Source: Phallus indusiatus (taxonomy: Eukaryota > Basidiomycota > Agaricomycetes > Phallales > Phallaceae). Taken from it: a DNA stretch of 64,000 nucleotides. The DNA is taken from the NCBI GenBank assembly GCA_027605045.1, contig JAQFWX010000014.1, forward strand, positions 493,391-557,390, in the 5' to 3' direction. Position 1 is the first letter of the stretch; each line of letters begins with the position of its first letter. The position numbers were made by a program, and so were the translations under genes. A model generated the notes under the pieces. It worked only from the letters and a program-made list of their open reading frames with translations. It had not been told where the DNA came from and made no database searches. This document shows, piece by piece, positions 1-9,758 of this stretch.

Positions 1-551
1 TTTCAGGTCTCTATTTAGTTTCATAGCTATTTAAAGATCAAGCTTCCTGTAACTACTTCTTGTCACGACCCTCGTGCCACCCGATCCTAATCCGGACCTC
101 GGAGAGGTCCGGCGCCCAAACCCCGTCCATATTTAGTATATTCCGCCATGTCCGAGTGTCAGTACTTGCCCAACAGTGCGTAGTCCGTTATTCTGTCCAC
201 GTCCAGTAAGTCCGAGGTCCGGACTTCGTCCGGACTAGGACATTTCCTTATGGGGACATTCTGTCCGGAGCATTAGAAAGCAAGTGCCAGATATGTTTCT
301 GGTGCTGTGCAACTAGTCTCCTTTTAGTTATATCTCCTTTAGTTCTAGTAGTCTAGCTTTTTGTATTTAAAGCCCCCAGACTTCGTCTGGGGCTCCCCAG
401 TCTGAATATCAAGTCGTATTCAAGTCTATCTTAAGTCTAGCCCCAGTTAAACTCTTTATAATCAAATCTTCTCTTATCTATCTCGCTTAAAGTCCGCTCC
501 CAGTACTTGTCCGGACCTGCCCGGACTACGTCCGGGCTGTCTCGGACTTCT

Positions 552-871
552 TGTAACGGATCCACCGTATGCGGTGGATTGAGTATATGCCACTTGGGCA
601 TATGCAGAGGGCTTCGCCCTCTGCAGTAATTACTATTAGTACTTCTAATAATAGAGGCGCTTAACGCCTCTGGCTCGCCGTGACGCGGCGAGCCATTATG
701 TAATAACTGTACATTAGTAGTAGTTACGCGCGTGCTGATTCAGCACGCGCATTTTGTTTTTACACCATAATAATACAGCACCCTTGGTCTGTTATATTGG
801 TGTGAGGACTACAGCGTGATAAAACTTGTGTACCGTACGCGGTACACTATAAAAAGTAACGAAGCGTTACA
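552..871 (+). repeat. Solo LTR, family B' (hairpin-rich)
   Basis: It begins TGTAACGGATCC and ends GAAGCGTTACA (320 bp), with TSD CTTCT at 547-551 and 872-876, inside the D1 LTR. Its termini match family B, the LTRs of the chromovirus at 48243-58005, but the body differs. It is a run of short perfect inverted repeats: ATCCACCG/CGGTGGAT, AGAGGGC/GCCCTCT, GAGGCG/CGCCTC, GCTCGCCG/CGGCGAGC, GCGCGTGCTG/CAGCACGCGC and GTGTACC/GGTACAC. Confidence 0.85.
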
Positions 872-956
872 CTTCTAGTCCGAAATTAAGGGATATCCAG
901 GGTCGATTGAGTCGGCGCAGCACATAAGCTGAAGCCAAGTCCCTTCTGTTCCGTAG

Positions 957-1822
957 TGTCAAGTACCGATATCCGGGAACGGTAATAGATACTGTAATGT
1001 ATTTTAGTCGCTGATTATAATACCAATAACTGTCACCGTTGGTTGACGACAGTCAGGACTTGGCCTCAATCTATAAGAGATTGTGCCACGACAGTCTTCT
1101 TCAGGATTTGTCCTGACGTTCGTCACGAGCGTCGAGTTCGTCAAGGACGTTACGGATATGTGCGTTCCGAGCTTCGAGAGCCGCGAGCTGTATCTCGTAT
1201 TGAATGATATCAAGCTCAACAATAATGAAGAAAGCTTTGAGATGTAACTCTCGGCAACGATGGATGGCTTCCGTCGCTGCAAGTCTCGAGGAACGATCTC
1301 GACATTCAATGATGAAGAGAGCAAGAGAAAAGAGAGTTTATAGAGATATTGAACCACGTTCGATATTAAGTCTGAAGAACTATCTACGTGTATGCTAGGG
1401 TTTATATACACGTCAGATAAATAATTCTAGCTCAGTTCGAAATAGATTCCGAACTTGAGAAATGTAAACAAGTCGTGAGATTCGTAAGTTACATCAATAT
1501 ATGCAGGGTATGATGTCTCATGTGATGAACATGAGGTGTGCAGGGATGAGAGCTGTGCATACATGGACCTACGTTTGTCATCTATGATCTCATAACCGGA
1601 ACATGTGTGGAATATTCTAGAAAGGCCTTTCCACGGGTGTTCCAGGAGTTAAGAGAGACGGGAGCATCTCTATTCGAGTTGTAAGGTTGATTGGGATGAC
1701 TGAACGCGATGGTCTTATCGTGAGTGTCATAAGCGAGATAAGATTACGGAGAAAAACGGTAAATGATCGGAAATGGATTACGTAACGTTACCGGAAGTGA
1801 TGTCATGAATCGGATCATGACA
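957..1822. repeat. Solo LTR, family C copy 1
   Basis: It begins TGTCAAGTACC and ends CGGATCATGACA (866 bp), with TSD CGTAG at 952-956 and 1823-1827. It lies inside the D1 LTR. Copies C2 (11750-12972) and C3 (58040-59306, inverted) have net lengths of 866 and 867 bp. A 135-codon minus-strand ORF (1004-1411) exists only because the LTR is open here; it is shortened or shifted in the other copies and is not called a gene. Confidence 0.88.
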
Positions 1823-2002
1823 CGTAGTCCGGACTCCCTGGACTTCCGCCCAGACGCCCGGAACACGGCGCGTGACACTTCTCCAGTTCTGATATAGATC
1901 TTATTCTGCCCATTCTCTCACACGTTTCATATCTCGATCCAATCTCATCTTAGATCCTTTGTCGTCGTTGACAACGTCCTCGAACGTCGTCGGCGACGTT
2001 GT

Positions 2003-2398
2003 TGTAAGGATACGATCGTTCAGCGGTTTAGACTTAAGGATCAGACTGTATAACCCAGTAGTCCAATCTATAATAACGCAAGGAGCTACTCTTGCGCGCA
2101 CAGTTGTATATATATACATGAGTGGGCTATCTCTACCAATAACGCTCAGGTGCTATATCTACCAATAGGAAGGAAGGCAGTCGACGGCGAATAAGAGAAC
2201 ATGAGAAAGAGGAAGATGGTGACAGAATGGAAGCGTATGGAGAAACGGTGAAAGTACGGGAGAATACGGGAGGATGATACGGACCGGCATACCGGGTACC
2301 GTACGATGGATGTGATAACGCGTAGATCAGCACATACGTCAATACTATATGCACAGTATACTAGATTAGCCCTTATGGTCCTAGCACGTACCCTGACA
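2003..2398 (-). repeat. Solo LTR, family F copy 1
   Basis: It begins TGTAAGGATACG and ends CGTACCCTGACA (396 bp), with TSD GTTGT at 1998-2002 and 2399-2403. It is homologous over its length to F2 (3077-3472) and inverted F3 (4964-5357). Its CGTACCCTGACA end matches family A, so F is probably a related gypsy family; the strand is assigned by that analogy. Confidence 0.82.
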
Positions 2399-2725
2399 GT
2401 TGTGTCTATCTTCTTCAACAACTACCCCTGACCAACTTCTCCGACCCTATTCCTAGCTCCAAGACTCCGACGTCCTCCGACTCAGTCCCTGCCCAGAACC
2501 TCCGACGTTGTTAAAGCCTCGGAGAACTCACCCTAGACCTCTGTACGTGGTCCGACCTAGTACTAACCTAGGAAAGCCTCGTAGTCCAGCCCCGACCCGA
2601 AATTGTTGGTGACGCACCGTGAGGGTGCAACTCAAGAGTAAGTTGAAGCCAACCAACATCCGACCCACGTCCGATCCTGTCCCGAGCCTCGCTTAGTCAT
2701 CCTGACCCCGGCGCGTAACAAGAAT

Positions 2726-2820
2726 CAGTGAAACGACTGTTGAAATGGCCAAAAAGTAAAATGCCTCCAGAGTCATTGGAGGCATTTTACTTTTTGAGTG
2801 AAATGGCAGTTGTTTCACTG
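2726..2820. repeat. Fold-back inverted repeat
   Basis: Two perfect 19-bp arms at 2751-2769 and 2777-2795 (AAAAAGTAAAATGCCTCCA and its complement) are separated by 7 nt. The outer arms CAGTGAAAC-ACTG extend imperfectly to 2726 and 2820. Related AGTGAAATGG and AAAATGCC motifs recur up to 3066, so this may be one end of a short non-autonomous DNA element, but no clear TSD was found. Confidence 0.6.
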
Positions 2821-3076
2821 TTCATTTCACTCCCCAGTCACTATCAGTCAGAGCTAAATTTTTGATAATATTTATCTAATTAATGATGTAAAAAAAAAAC
2901 TGAGGAATCGAAGGGGAATGCTGTGAAATGACAGATAAAAACGATTTTTACAACAGATGGACAGTGGGGCATTCAAAGTTAAAATGGGATAAGTGGTATT
3001 TCCAAAATACTCCCGACATACCAAAATGAACAGTGAAATGGACAGCAAAATGGCACTAAAATGCCTACTCTGACAT

Positions 3077-3472
3077 TGTTAGGGGACGACTGTTCAGCGA
3101 TTAGACTTAAGGATCGGACTGCTACTATAACCCAGTAACCCAGTCTATAATAGCGCAAGGAACTACTCATGCGTGCACAGTTGTATATATACATGATTAC
3201 GCTATCTCTAACCAATAGCTATCAGGTGCATTATCTACCAATAGGAAGAATGGTAGCCGAGGACAATACGGATGACATAGAGAAAGAGGGAAATAGGGCA
3301 GAATGGAGCGAACGGAGAAACGGGGAGAGTTCAGGAGAATACACGAGGGGTAAGTACGGACCGGTATACTGGGTACCGTATGACCGACGTAGAGCGCGTA
3401 GGCATCTAAGTAGGTTATACTATACTACGCTAATATACTAGAGTGACCGTTAACCTGAGACGTACCCTGACA
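3077..3472 (-). repeat. Solo LTR, family F copy 2
   Basis: It begins TGTTAGGGGACG and ends CGTACCCTGACA (396 bp, the same length as F1), with TSD GACAT at 3072-3076 and 3473-3477. The small ORFs inside are not conserved and are not called. Confidence 0.85.
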
Positions 3473-3477
3473 GACAT

Positions 3478-4958
3478 CCCCTAATGGATGACACTATATC
3501 TGCTACACATAGGTACTGACCCTTACACTATTTTACTCATTGTTGTTCTCATTTCTTCATTTGCACATGCCACATGCTCATTCCCAGCTCAGCCTGATAT
3601 TTATGATATCATATTGCCCATGCCTAGCCCAGGCATCTAGCACTCAGTAGTGTCAGGGCTATATGCTGTATCGCTGTAAACATCTGCACTCTTTCCTAAA
3701 TTGATTTACTTTGATTATATGCTATAGCCTCATCTGGTATTTCAAAATTCAAATGTTCATTTTGTCTTGTTTTCCATGTTTTGTCTCAGTCTATTTTTTT
3801 GCTTGTTTTATCTCCAAAGTCTGTTTTTTATCTATGTTTCCCTTTAGCTGCCTTAGTTGTTATTTATATGCTCTCAACTACAGACTTAGTAGCTATCTGA
3901 CAGTCCTAAATATTATTCACAAAGTAAACTCTTTTTCCATCTGTTCCTCTCAATGACATTTGCAATACCATCATGACATACCACACAATATCATAGCATA
4001 CATAGCACATTGCATTCTCTGTCCCTATCCAAAATATATCACATGTGAAGCATGACAAAAATATTACTCCAAAAGACCTCATGCTGGATTTTTTGAGTGA
4101 CCAGTCTTCAAATTAGTTGACAGTTCAAATTATTTCTCATAGTTAGCTCAGATTGTTTATTTTATTTTATTTTTTTTTATTTATTTCATTTCAGGAGTCA
4201 GTTCAGATACTATTTAGTCTCAATGTGTCTCATAGCTTAGATTATTTTATTCTATCTTTTAGGAGTGGCAAAATTGGAATTGAAGGGATTGGCCAGTTTT
4301 GCTGCCAATTCTTCTGAGGGACATTTAGTCAGTGCTTCACACACCGGAGGCTCGGCTTCGCCTCGCGCGCAAGGTGTTGGGATTGCTGACAAAGTTTTAC
4401 ATAATTACTTATGTAATTAATTAGTCAGCCCATTTAAATTAGTCATCGTAGTCTTTTCACTTGTGGATGAATGAGCTCGCAACTTCGCCTACGCTGTGAT
4501 CGGCTGAGACTCATTCATCGGCTAATTGCTAGGTACCCTCTCGCTGATTCAAGAGAGCATCAGGAAAAAGGGGCTATGGTACGTCGCGCTACATACGCTA
4601 CATACCATTTTTAGCTCTGTACGACTCTCCCGGCTTATGTACTACTTTGTAGATGGGCCTAGAATTTTGTAGTACTATGTATTTCGACATAATAAATATT
4701 TTTTTTTGTAAATGAAAGATTTTATGTGATTCACTACTGAATTGTATTTATTTGATCAAATGTAGACCTTGTAGCCATTTTTGAATTTTATGCTGCATAA
4801 TCAAATCTTGCAATATTGGGCGCAGCTCAGCTGCTATCATGTATATATATCACAAATAACATTTTATTAATCATGAGTTCTAAGTACTACTACTACAAAT
4901 TCAAAGTACATTCTATAATAGTTCTAATTCTAATAGTCTATTCGTAACTTGGGATAAG
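3478..4958. other. AT-rich stretch with no recognisable gene
   Basis: No ORF here resembles a protein I recognise. The first kilobase is T-rich and low in complexity (a poly-T tract near 4160-4180). From about 4335 there are small inverted repeats, such as GATGAATGAG/CTCATTCATC (about 4464-4520), and paired GTACTAC/GTAGTAC blocks around 4640-4675. These are typical of decayed LTR or MITE sequence, but no boundaries could be set. Confidence 0.5.
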
Positions 4959-4963
4959 AAAAC

Positions 4964-5357
4964 TGTCAGGGTACATCCTAGGCTCACGGTCACTCTAGTA
5001 TATTAGCGTAGTATAGTATAACCTACTTAGATGCCTACGCGCTCTACGTCGGTCATACGGTACCCGGTATACCGGTCCGCACTTGTCCTCGCGTATTCTC
5101 CCGAACTCTCCCCGTTTCTCCGTTCGCTCTATTCTGTCATATCTCCCTCTTTCTCTATGTCATCCGTATGTCCTCGGCTACCGCTCTTCCTATTGGTAGA
5201 TAATGCACCTGATAGCTATTGGTTAGAGATAGCGAAATCATGTATATATACAACTGTGCGCGCATGAGTAGTTCCTTGCACTATTATAGACTGGGTTACT
5301 GGGTTATAGTAGCAGTCTGATCCTTAAGTCTAATCGCTGAACGATCGTGCCCTAACA
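4964..5357 (+). repeat. Solo LTR, family F copy 3 (inverted)
   Basis: It begins TGTCAGGGTAC and ends CGTGCCCTAACA (394 bp), with TSD AAAAC at 4959-4963 and 5358-5362. It is inverted relative to F1 and F2. Confidence 0.85.
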
Positions 5358-5407
5358 AAAACTATAGTGCCTACCATTGCTTAAAGGGAACCGCGGTGGC
5401 AGTTGAG

Positions 5408-5802
5408 TGTTAGGGCTACTCAGCTCAGGCTAGAGGGAGGGGATCCTAAGTTAATATATTGAAGGGAAACTAACTACTCACCTAGAGGGAGGGGATCCTA
5501 AGAGAACAAGCTTAGGGACCCTCACTCTAGGTACAGCTACTATATACATAAAACGACGACGCGGCGTGCGGCCCTGACACAGCTAAGTGCCAGGCGCCCA
5601 AACCGAACCTAAGCGACGTGATGTCACGGGCATCACGCCGGGTACGAGCGCGCGACGCGCGCGAGTAAAGAAAGTGAAATAGAGACAGAACAAGGAAACG
5701 GAGAGTGAAAGTAAAATATGGAAATGATAAATAAGATAGAAACGAAATGATGCCGATGATAATAAATAAGAAAATGAGAGACGGCGGTAGCGTACCCTGA
5801 CA
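5408..5802 (-). repeat. 3' LTR of element A (family A)
   Basis: Read in the element's sense it starts TGTCAGGGTACG and ends GCCCTAACA. It contains a TATATA box and the 11-mer AAGCTTGTTCT discussed under the primer-binding site. It is preceded in the sense direction by a purine-rich tract at 5803-5815. Confidence 0.93.
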
Positions 5803-5815
5803 CCATCCCCCCTTC
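5803..5815 (-). promoter_or_regulatory. Polypurine tract of element A
   Basis: On the minus strand the 13 bases next to the 3' LTR read GAAGGGGGGATGG. A purine run at this site primes plus-strand DNA synthesis in LTR retrotransposons. Confidence 0.75.
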
Positions 5816-8800
5816 AACGAGGCGGCGTCCCGACGCCTGTAGCTTCGACTAATGACGCTTGTAACTTAGAAAAATCGAACCGAGGGCGACGATGGAAAAG
5901 AAGGCCATTTATCGAGCGTGGCGCACTCGGATGTTCGCGGTGGAATTCCTTAATGAGATCTGGGGCTGCAATATTTGATTCGGGTTCCCACTGATCGTGC
6001 TCGGGACCATAGCCTTCCCAACGCACCTTATACTCGAGTCGTCTCCGGAAGACACGACTGTCTAAGATCCGTTCCACGACATAGTGTTCACCATCGTCTC
6101 TGACCTCCGGAGGGGGAGGGGCCTTAATGCGACGACCCGGGATTGTATCTTCAACCTTTGGACGCAACTTCCCGACGTGGAACACTGGGTGAAGCCTTGA
6201 CATCGACAGTGGTAAACGCAGCTTATATGCGTGTGATCCGACCTTGCTGACTATCGGAAAAGGCCCCAAGTACCGATGCGATAACTTGGCGGAGGGCCTG
6301 GTGGTACGAATGTCGCTCGAATCGAGGTATACCTTGTCGCCAACCTTGTATTCAGGTGCCGGGATGTGTTTCCGATCGTAGTACTTGGCCATCTCGTCCT
6401 TCGACTTGGCTATAGCGGCCTTGGCTTCCTCTATCGTCGACTCCATACGCGTCTTGAACTCGTTGACAGATTCGATCTTCGAGTCGGCAACCAGCGGTTC
6501 GAATCCCATACGAGGGTGTCGTCCAGTGTCGAGCTCAAACGGTGTCGCACGCGTAGCTGAGTGTACGTGGTTGTTATATGCGAACTCAGCCAAGGGCAGT
6601 ATCTGGTCCCAGTCGTCCTGTCGCTCAGAGGTGAAAAGTCGAAGGTACTGTTCGACTTCTGCGTTGACACGCTCTGTCTGACCATCGGTTTGAGGATGAT
6701 ACGCCGTAGAGGGTGCAAGCCGTATGCCAAGGAGCCTAGAAAGCTCCTGCGTGAAGCGGGACGCGAACTGGGGGCCCCTGTCAGAGATCACCTTCATGGG
6801 GAGACCATGGAGCTTCCAGACATGTTGAAGGTACAAACGGGCCAGACCTGTCGCGTCAAGTGTCGTAAATGTCGGCACGAAATGAACCCGTTTGGTGAGA
6901 GAGTCGACGACAGAGAGGATTGCGTCGAAACCGTTGGATTCTGGCAGCTCCACGATGAAGTCAACTGAGATGTGTTCCCAGGGTCGACTCGGCACTTCTG
7001 TGGGTCGGAGAAGGCCATAGGGAGCATGACGAGGGGGTTTCGTACGTAGACACATGTCGCAGGCCTCGACGTAGCGTTGGACATACCTGGAGACACCTGG
7101 CCACCAGAAGGTGCGCGAAACGAGCTCAAGAGTCTTGAAACGACCCGGGTGACCACCGAGTTTGGTGTTGTGGTGTCTGGAAAGGATTTTCCGACGCAAC
7201 TCGTCCACATTTGGCACGTAAACCTTGCCGCGATAATAGAGGAGGTCCTGGTCTTCAAACCATTCCGACGAGTGAGCCGAACGACCACCCAGTGCACGAA
7301 GTGTTGCAACGGCTTTGGAAACACTATCTTCGACCTTGCCTTCCCGATTGGCCTTGCGAATCTGGCGTAAAAGGTCCTCCTCCTCCCCTTTAAGACGGAA
7401 TGTTTGCAGAGCATTGATTGCAAACATTTCGGGTCGGATTAGAGTGACGCCACGATTGTCGTCCTTTCCCGAGCCATGATCTGGGCGACGGGACAAGCCA
7501 TCAGGTTTCCCCATCGACTTACCCGGTATATGCTGCAGAGTGAAGTCGAAACGTGAGAGATATACAGACCATCTAGCTTGACGACGATTGAGGTTACGCG
7601 CGGTCATAAAGTACTCGAGATTCTTGTGATCAGTCCGTATGTCGATAGGGTGAGACGCGCCTTCTAGAAAGTGTCGCCATTCCTCTAAAGATCGAATGAT
7701 AGCCAACATCTCCTTGTCGTGAATCTCGTAGTTGCGTTCGACAGGACTGAGTGCCTTCGAGAAGAATGCTACCGGGTGCCATTTGCCATCCTCGTCCGAT
7801 AGTTGCGAGAGAACAGCGCCTGTTGCAAAGTCAGAGCTGTCTGCTTCAACTCTGTAAGGATTAGCGGGGTTGGGAATGAGGAGGATGGGAGCGGAGGTGA
7901 TTGACGACTTCAGAGTATCGAAGGCATGCTGGCATACATCGGACCAGACGAAGGGAGTATCCTTCTTGGTTAACCCGAACATGGGATTGGCGATACGCGC
8001 AAAGTCCTTGATAAACCGACGGTAGAAGTTGGCGAAACCTAGGAAGGACTGGACTTCGGTGACATTCTTCGGGACAGGCCAGTCTCTGACACCCGAGACT
8101 TTCGCGGGATCCATCTCGACGGTATTCTCGGAGATGACGACACCCAGGTACTCGATCCTAGTCCGACAGAACTCGCACTTCTCTGCCTTGAGATACAGTT
8201 TGTGTTCACGGAGACGTTCGAGAACGCGTCGTGTCACCCTGTCGTGCTGTTCCCGATCTCGAGTGTAAATGAGAATGTCGTCGATATAGACGGCAACGAC
8301 ACCTTCCGAGATCATGTCTTCGAAGATCTCGTTCATCATCGTCTGGAAGGTGGCAGGGCTGTTAGTGAGACCAAAGAACATCACCAAGGGCTCGAAGAGG
8401 CCACGATTGGTGCGGAAAGCAGCCTTCCACTCATCTCCTTCTTTTATCTGTACGTTGTTGTAACCCCAGCGCACGTCCAGCTTGGTAAAGTACCGGGCAC
8501 CTTGCAGTTTGTTGATGAGTTCCGAGATCAGAGGCAGCGGGTAACGGTTCTTGATCGTCATGGCATTCAACGCGCGATAGTCCTGAATAAGGCGAAGAGA
8601 GCCATCTTTCTTCTTAATGAAGAACACCGGGGACGCCATGGGTGACTTGGAGGGCCGGATTCGTCCAGACGCAAGGTTCTCTTCCAGAAACGCATCTAAC
8701 TCGGCCTGCTCGTTAGGTGACAGCGGGTAGATCTTGCAAGACTTGGGCTCAGAACCTGGCACAAGTTCTATCGGGTGATCCCACTTCTTCGACTGCGGCA

Positions 8801-9758
8801 ACGAATCGAATGATTCCTTCGAGAAAATGTCGGCAAAGTCGTGGAACATTTCTGGCACGATATCCCGAAAGCCCTTGGGAGCTGGTGCGTCTGCGTTGTT
8901 GGCGTGGGCCTGAGCCAGTCGCTGGGAGATGGTCTCGGTGGCATATATGCGGTGAGTGTCGGGTTCGTCGGGTAGCATTGATATCGCGAACAGTCGATCA
9001 CCCTCTTCAATCTCAGACTCGACATCGACCAGGTCCGGTATGTCAGGATCATCGGCCTCAGTGTTGTCGAGCTCTGGTAGAGGTGCGCGTCGGATCTGTT
9101 GGAACGCGCGCTTAGAGAGCTTACCCGCTGGCCAGCGTGGAGCACAAGACCGACAACTGGGGCTGCAGCGCATGAACTCTACTTGACCAGTTGTGTAGTC
9201 TATGACGGGATTGTGAGCCTTGAACCACGGCAGCCCAAATAGGACGGGATACTTGAGCGAGGTAACGGCGAACAAGGTGCGTTCGGAATGATCCCGAAAT
9301 CGAACAACCAGGTCGACAACGTGGGTGATAGAGCCAGCGTGGTTGGGCGTACCATCGACATTAAACACGGGAATAGGTTTAGCAAGACGCACGGAGGGAA
9401 GCCGATGTTTCTCGACAAAGTCGCGATCGAGGAACATACCGCTAGCTCCAGTGTCCAGCATGGCCTTGCTGTGCAGCAGGGCTCCAGTGTCAACACTCTG
9501 TAGTTCTACCGGGATCTCTAGCTTCTGCGTACCAGCAGTAGCTGCGAGTCGGTATTCGCTTGGCAGTGCGCGACGTTGAGAAGGCGATAGCATACATGGA
9601 GTTGAAACAGAGCGTGTAGCAGGTGGAGACGATTCTTCGGGTGTCGCAGGGGATGCAGCAGGGGTAGTTAGATTCGAATCAGAAGTGTCATTTTGTTCGC
9701 GATCTATGTACAAAATGTCGAATCTATTAGATGTCGGCAACGAGGGTGCATCTATCAC
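5814..9758 (-). CDS. pol: Element A Pol polyprotein (PR-RT-RNaseH-IN-chromodomain)
   Basis: The ORF is 1314 codons. The aspartic protease motif DTGA lies at residues 102-105. Reverse transcriptase spans about 370-550 with the catalytic YIDD at 491-494. RNase H spans about 640-760 (EADSSDFATGA, then TDHKNLEYF). The integrase has an HHCC zinc finger (HHNTKLGGHPG through CDMCLR) and a DDE core (VDFI, SDRGPQF, HPQTDGQTERVN). A chromodomain near the C-terminus (YVVERILDSR to WEPESNI) would target chromatin. The domain order is that of Ty3/gypsy. The first listed codon is a GTG; the frame is open further upstream and overlaps the gag end in the -1 phase, with the gag TGA at 9755-9757. Pol is therefore probably made by -1 frameshifting or reinitiation, though I see no canonical slippery heptamer. 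No frameshift or stop interrupts it. Confidence 0.95.
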   Translation of the reverse strand: MIDAPSLPTSNRFDILYIDREQNDTSDSNLTTPAASPATPEESSPPATRSVSTPCMLSPSQRRALPSEYRLAATAGTQKLEIPVELQSVDTGALLHSKAMLDTGASGMFLDRDFVEKHRLPSVRLAKPIPVFNVDGTPNHAGSITHVVDLVVRFRDHSERTLFAVTSLKYPVLFGLPWFKAHNPVIDYTTGQVEFMRCSPSCRSCAPRWPAGKLSKRAFQQIRRAPLPELDNTEADDPDIPDLVDVESEIEEGDRLFAISMLPDEPDTHRIYATETISQRLAQAHANNADAPAPKGFRDIVPEMFHDFADIFSKESFDSLPQSKKWDHPIELVPGSEPKSCKIYPLSPNEQAELDAFLEENLASGRIRPSKSPMASPVFFIKKKDGSLRLIQDYRALNAMTIKNRYPLPLISELINKLQGARYFTKLDVRWGYNNVQIKEGDEWKAAFRTNRGLFEPLVMFFGLTNSPATFQTMMNEIFEDMISEGVVAVYIDDILIYTRDREQHDRVTRRVLERLREHKLYLKAEKCEFCRTRIEYLGVVISENTVEMDPAKVSGVRDWPVPKNVTEVQSFLGFANFYRRFIKDFARIANPMFGLTKKDTPFVWSDVCQHAFDTLKSSITSAPILLIPNPANPYRVEADSSDFATGAVLSQLSDEDGKWHPVAFFSKALSPVERNYEIHDKEMLAIIRSLEEWRHFLEGASHPIDIRTDHKNLEYFMTARNLNRRQARWSVYLSRFDFTLQHIPGKSMGKPDGLSRRPDHGSGKDDNRGVTLIRPEMFAINALQTFRLKGEEEDLLRQIRKANREGKVEDSVSKAVATLRALGGRSAHSSEWFEDQDLLYYRGKVYVPNVDELRRKILSRHHNTKLGGHPGRFKTLELVSRTFWWPGVSRYVQRYVEACDMCLRTKPPRHAPYGLLRPTEVPSRPWEHISVDFIVELPESNGFDAILSVVDSLTKRVHFVPTFTTLDATGLARLYLQHVWKLHGLPMKVISDRGPQFASRFTQELSRLLGIRLAPSTAYHPQTDGQTERVNAEVEQYLRLFTSERQDDWDQILPLAEFAYNNHVHSATRATPFELDTGRHPRMGFEPLVADSKIESVNEFKTRMESTIEEAKAAIAKSKDEMAKYYDRKHIPAPEYKVGDKVYLDSSDIRTTRPSAKLSHRYLGPFPIVSKVGSHAYKLRLPLSMSRLHPVFHVGKLRPKVEDTIPGRRIKAPPPPEVRDDGEHYVVERILDSRVFRRRLEYKVRWEGYGPEHDQWEPESNIAAPDLIKEFHREHPSAPRSINGLLFHRRPRFDFSKLQASLVEATGVGTPPR

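Larger units (their letters stand above)
61..1877 (+). repeat. Solo LTR, family D copy 1 (hosts two nested LTRs)
   Basis: It begins TGTCACGACCC and ends GGCGCGTGACA, with the 5-bp TSD CTTCT at 56-60 and 1878-1882. About 621 bp remain once the nested B' LTR (552-871) and C1 LTR (957-1822) are removed. The 5' part is built from repeated TCCGGAC blocks, many of them inverted. The segment around 905-945 (GCGCAGCACATAAGCTGAAG) recurs in D2 and D3, which defines the family. No internal coding region flanks it, so it is a solo LTR. Confidence 0.85.
1..2720. repeat. Degenerate D-like LTR remnant hosting later LTRs
   Basis: The sequence left after removing the D1 LTR (61-1877) and the F1 LTR (2003-2398), that is 1-60, 1883-1997 and 2404-2720, resembles the family D LTRs. 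It has a tataaa-like start region, a segment ending in GTTGAAGCC near 2650 and a terminus GGCGCGTAACA at 2720 that resembles the D1 end GGCGCGTGACA. No ORF of interest is present. The left end lies outside the window, so this assignment is an inference. Confidence 0.35.

Noticed and set aside
1004..1411. 135-codon minus-strand ORF in the C1 LTR, with a 113-codon relative at 58451-58792
   Set aside because: It lies wholly inside a repeated LTR and is shortened or in another frame in the other copies. No family was recognised.
6366..8645. Plus-strand ORFs of 60-147 codons opposite element A pol
   Set aside because: They are antisense shadows of a long, motif-complete pol gene.
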